A stretch of DNA of 64,000 bases, from NCBI RefSeq assembly GCF_000359745.1, contig NZ_AQHN01000084.1:434001-498000 (forward strand), written 5' to 3'. Below are positions 61,793 through 64,000 of this stretch, in pieces (the stretch's first letter is position 1; each line of letters begins with the position of its first letter). Position numbers and translations under genes: made by a program. The notes under the pieces were generated by a model. The model saw nothing but the letters and a program-made list of their open reading frames with translations. It had not been told where the DNA came from and ran no database searches. The DNA comes from Rhizobium freirei PRF 81 (GTDB taxonomy: Bacteria; Pseudomonadota; Alphaproteobacteria; Rhizobiales; Rhizobiaceae).

Positions 61793-62142
61793 GTCGGCTT
61801 TTCTTCGCAGGATTATCTTGCTCGACGGGCGCAGCAAACTCGCTCGAAGCGCACGCACGGTCGAGTCGATTTTAAGCCTATAGTGATTTGCTAATTTCTG
61901 AAACGATTTTGGAATAATATTCTCGGCAATGACGTCGAAATCGTCCGCTCCATCCCGAAACCATCGTTCGGGATGGTCTTGTCATCAACGACTGTTTCCG
62001 AGCTAGTGCACGAGCGGCCGACACATCTGGAAAGCAGCTGGGTTCATGGCCGCAATTGCCGGGACGCATTGCCTACCGCCAATGATCCTGCCCGCGGATA
62101 GCGGGCCTGGAAAACCCCTCGGAGCGTGCCTGCGGCAGTTCG
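61793..62142. other. Intergenic region with a 10-bp hairpin
   Basis: This 350-bp spacer lies between the MFS-3 start and the end of the glycerate kinase gene. CCATCCCGAA (61950-61959) pairs with TTCGGGATGG (61967-61976) over 10 bp with a 7-nt loop. The AT-rich block at 61867-61925 (TATAGTGATTTGC..., AATAATATTC) is the probable MFS promoter. No gene could be supported; a 63-codon minus-strand frame here has no ribosome-binding site or domain. Confidence 0.4.
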
Positions 62143-63414
62143 TCAGCCGTTCAAAAGAATCGCGCGGAAGTCGTTGACGTTGGTGCCGGTCGGACCGCTC
62201 ACGAAGAGGTCGTCGAGAGCGGCGAAGGCTGACCAGCTGTCGTTGCGGCCAAGGAATTCGGCAGCATCCTTATTCTGATCGGCAAGGCGTGAAACGGTGG
62301 TGCCGTCGGCAAAGGCGCCGGCATTGTCTTCCGAACCGTCGATACCGTCCGTGTCGGCGGCGAGCGCGGCAATGCCTTTTTGGCCGGAAATAGCGCAGGC
62401 GAAGGAAAGCAGGAACTCGCTGTTGCGGCCGCCTTTGCCTTTGCCCTTGATGGTCACGGTCGTCTCGCCGCCGGAGAGCACGACGATCGGGCTTTGAGAC
62501 GATAGGCCTCGCCGAGCGATTTCGGACGTAATCGCAGCATGCTGCCGGCCGACCTCCGACGCTTCGCCTTCGATGGCATCGGACAAGACGATCGCTTCGA
62601 CGCCCGCCTTGCGTGCAACACTGGCCGCAGCCTCCAGTGCCATAGCGGCCGAGGCGACAAGCCTGACGTCATTGCCAGCAAAGCGCGGATCCGATGGCCG
62701 CGGCGGCTCGTCCTTACCGTCCTTCAGATGGCGCAGGACGGCTTCCGGCAGCTCAAGGTGATAGCGGGTTATAATTTCAAGCGCATCTACGCGCCTGGCG
62801 GCGTCGGCAATCGTTGGGCCGGAGGCGACGAGGGCAGGGTTGTCACCCGGAATATCCGAAACGACGAGTGAGACGACGCGGGCCGGATAGGCAAGGGCGG
62901 CCAGCCGGCCCCCCTTGATACGCGAGACCTGCTTGCGCACGGCATTCATCGCGCTGATCGGCGCACCGGAGGCAAGCAGCGCCCGGTTGACGGCGATCTC
63001 GTCGGCAAGCGTGAGATCGCCGGCGGGGGCCGGCAGCAATGCCGAGCCACCGCCGCAGACAAGGGCGACGACGAGATCGTCTTCGGTGAGACCGCTCACC
63101 GCCGCCATCAGGCGCTCCGCAGCGAGCAGGCCGCTTTCATCCGGAACGGGATGCGCGGCTTCAAGAACCTCTATACGCTCGCAGGGCACGGCATAGCCGT
63201 AACGCGTGACGACGATGCCGGAGAGCGGCTCATCCCACAGGCGCTCAAAGGCGCGCGCCATCTGCGCCACCCCCTTGCCGGCGCCGACCACCACCGTGCG
63301 GCCTTTCGGCTTTTCCGGCAGATGGGCGGCGAGCGCCTTGTCTGGATCTGCAGCGGCGACCGCTGCATAGAACAGCGTTTCCAGAAAGGCGCGGGGATCG
63401 GCAATGCTCGGCAT
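62143..63414 (-). CDS. Glycerate 2-kinase (MOFRL family, TtuD/GckA)
   Basis: A 423-residue ATP-dependent kinase converting D-glycerate to a phosphoglycerate. The N-terminal DUF4147 domain contains VVVGAGKGVAQMARAFE and LVCGGGSALLPAPAGDLTL. The C-terminal MOFRL domain includes VLSGGETTVTIKGKGKGGRN and TDGIDGSEDNAGAF. The start is the ATG of MPSIADPR; a GTG four codons upstream is possible. It lies downstream of a tartronate semialdehyde reductase gene on the same strand, so the two perform consecutive steps of glyoxylate/tartrate degradation, with a RIME element between them. Confidence 0.9.
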   Translation of the reverse strand: MPSIADPRAFLETLFYAAVAAADPDKALAAHLPEKPKGRTVVVGAGKGVAQMARAFERLWDEPLSGIVVTRYGYAVPCERIEVLEAAHPVPDESGLLAAERLMAAVSGLTEDDLVVALVCGGGSALLPAPAGDLTLADEIAVNRALLASGAPISAMNAVRKQVSRIKGGRLAALAYPARVVSLVVSDIPGDNPALVASGPTIADAARRVDALEIITRYHLELPEAVLRHLKDGKDEPPRPSDPRFAGNDVRLVASAAMALEAAASVARKAGVEAIVLSDAIEGEASEVGRQHAAITSEIARRGLSSQSPIVVLSGGETTVTIKGKGKGGRNSEFLLSFACAISGQKGIAALAADTDGIDGSEDNAGAFADGTTVSRLADQNKDAAEFLGRNDSWSAFAALDDLFVSGPTGTNVNDFRAILLNG

Positions 63415-63430
63415 CGGGTTTCTCACATGT

Positions 63431-63535
63431 TAGAGCGTTTTCGCCTTTCCTGCGAAGTGTGAAAACGCTCTACTTTCTGTTTCTGCACGCATTCCGGGCG
63501 GAAAACCGCTACGCACTTTTCCTGGGAATGCTCTA
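63431..63535. repeat. RIME-like intergenic palindromic element, copy 2
   Basis: The first palindrome, TAGAGCGTTTTC (63431-63442) with GAAAACGCTCTA (63461-63472), is perfect over 12 bp. The second runs from GCATTCC (63489-63495) to GGAATGC (63525-63531). The total is about 105 bp, close to RIME1 size, with the same layout as 42063-42168. Its right border supplies the TAG stop codon of the reductase gene. Transcribed as RNA, it would form two hairpins between reductase and kinase. Confidence 0.75.
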
Positions 63536-64000
63536 GGCGACAGGATGGTTCGCCATACGCTCCAGCGCCTTGACGAGACCGGAGTGGTCGAGCCCGCTAT
63601 CGCCATTGGCGGCGCATTGGTTGAAGAGCTCCTGCGTCGAGGCGGTGTTGGGCAGCGAGACGCCAAGTGCCTTGGCCCCCTGCAGCGCAAGGTTCAAATC
63701 CTTCTGATGCAGCGATATGCGGAAACCGGGCTCAAAGGTGCGCTTGATCATGCGTTCGCCATGCACTTCGAGGATGCGCGAGGAGGCAAAGCCGCCCATC
63801 AGCGCCGCGCGCACGCGTGCGGGATCGGCTCCGGCCTTGGACGCGAAGACGAGGGCCTCGGATACCGCCTCGATCGTCAGCGCGACGATGATCTGGTTGG
63901 CTACTTTGGTGACCTGGCCGTCGCCGCAATCGCCGACGAGCGTGATGTTCTTTCCCATCAGCTGAAGGAGCGGCAGCGCCAGTTCGAAGCTGGCCTCCGA
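63533..64000 (-). CDS. 2-hydroxy-3-oxopropionate (tartronate semialdehyde) reductase, N-terminus outside the window
   Basis: The C-terminal 155 residues of a beta-hydroxyacid dehydrogenase; the start lies beyond the right edge. GKNITLVGDCGDGQVTKVANQIIVALTIEAVSEALVFASKAG contains the catalytic Lys of the family (in TKVANQ). LHQKDLNLALQGAKALGVSLPNTAS is the conserved C-terminal helix motif of GlxR/GarR. It reduces tartronate semialdehyde to D-glycerate for the kinase encoded just downstream. The stop codon is provided by the RIME border. Confidence 0.88.
   Translation of the reverse strand, partial: SEASFELALPLLQLMGKNITLVGDCGDGQVTKVANQIIVALTIEAVSEALVFASKAGADPARVRAALMGGFASSRILEVHGERMIKRTFEPGFRISLHQKDLNLALQGAKALGVSLPNTASTQELFNQCAANGDSGLDHSGLVKALERMANHPVA

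Noticed and set aside
1..64000. Search by eye for CRISPR arrays, tRNA/rRNA genes, insertion sequences and phage genes
   Set aside because: No regularly spaced repeats, cloverleaf-like sequences, transposase motifs or phage proteins were recognised; a tRNA or small RNA could still be missed without a scan.

Overview
The window reads as a rhizobial chromosome or large replicon (Alphaproteobacteria, Hyphomicrobiales, probably Rhizobium or a close relative). The reasons are the high GC content, the bioBFDAZ operon with the alphaproteobacterial bioZ, many CUT1/CUT2 sugar ABC transporters each with its own GntR, ROK, SorC or AraC regulator, and two copies of a RIME-like intergenic palindrome. No rRNA, tRNA, insertion sequence, prophage or CRISPR array was seen. 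Genes are dense and mostly intact, and both window ends cut through genes.

Region by region. 1-3750: a truncated small gene, an XRE/DUF2083 acyl-CoA-type regulator and an MsbA-like ABC exporter. 3969-10723: a seven-gene minus-strand operon (DapA-family aldolase, GntR regulator, CUT1 binding protein, two permeases, MalK-type ATPase, PfkB kinase), preceded by a CodA-like amidohydrolase and a TetR regulator. 12954-17092: a glyoxalase-fold protein divergent from the TetR gene, a KTSC protein, then an MFS permease, a GntR regulator and a second DapA-family enzyme. 17260-23125: a GntR gene (probably bioR) divergent from bioB-F-D-A-Z. 23348-24957: a YCII (DGPF) protein with an ECF42-type sigma factor. 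25351-27735: a LysR regulator and a dsbA-like plus azoR pair. 28012-31397: a shikimate-dehydrogenase-like gene with a GMC oxidoreductase, and an AraC regulator.

31446-41960 is a sugar-conjugate catabolic locus. A ROK repressor and a large PIG-L deacetylase are on the minus strand. Divergent from them are a CUT1 binding protein, two permeases, an argininosuccinate-lyase-like enzyme, an ATPase and a PfkB kinase. This gene set suggests uptake of an N-acylated or amino-acid-linked sugar, deacetylation, C-N cleavage by the lyase and phosphorylation.

42262-55644 is the most unusual part. A tight minus-strand operon encodes MtnK, MtnA, a transketolase split into two subunits and a form IV RuBisCO-like protein. 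It is divergent from a CUT2 ABC transporter across an intergenic region holding a perfect 10-bp inverted repeat. Beyond a ParDE-type toxin-antitoxin pair lie a RhaD-like aldolase/dehydrogenase fusion and a SorC-type regulator. MtnK and MtnA should make a 5-substituted ribulose-1-phosphate from 5-methylthioribose or 5-deoxyribose. The RuBisCO-like protein plus transketolase, and the aldolase fusion, then look like two alternative exits from that intermediate.

55915-64000: an EmrB/EmrA-type efflux pair divergent from a TetR regulator, a small secreted hypothetical protein, an MFS-3 exporter with a monooxygenase-like tail, and glycerate kinase with a truncated tartronate semialdehyde reductase. 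A RIME element separates these last two genes.
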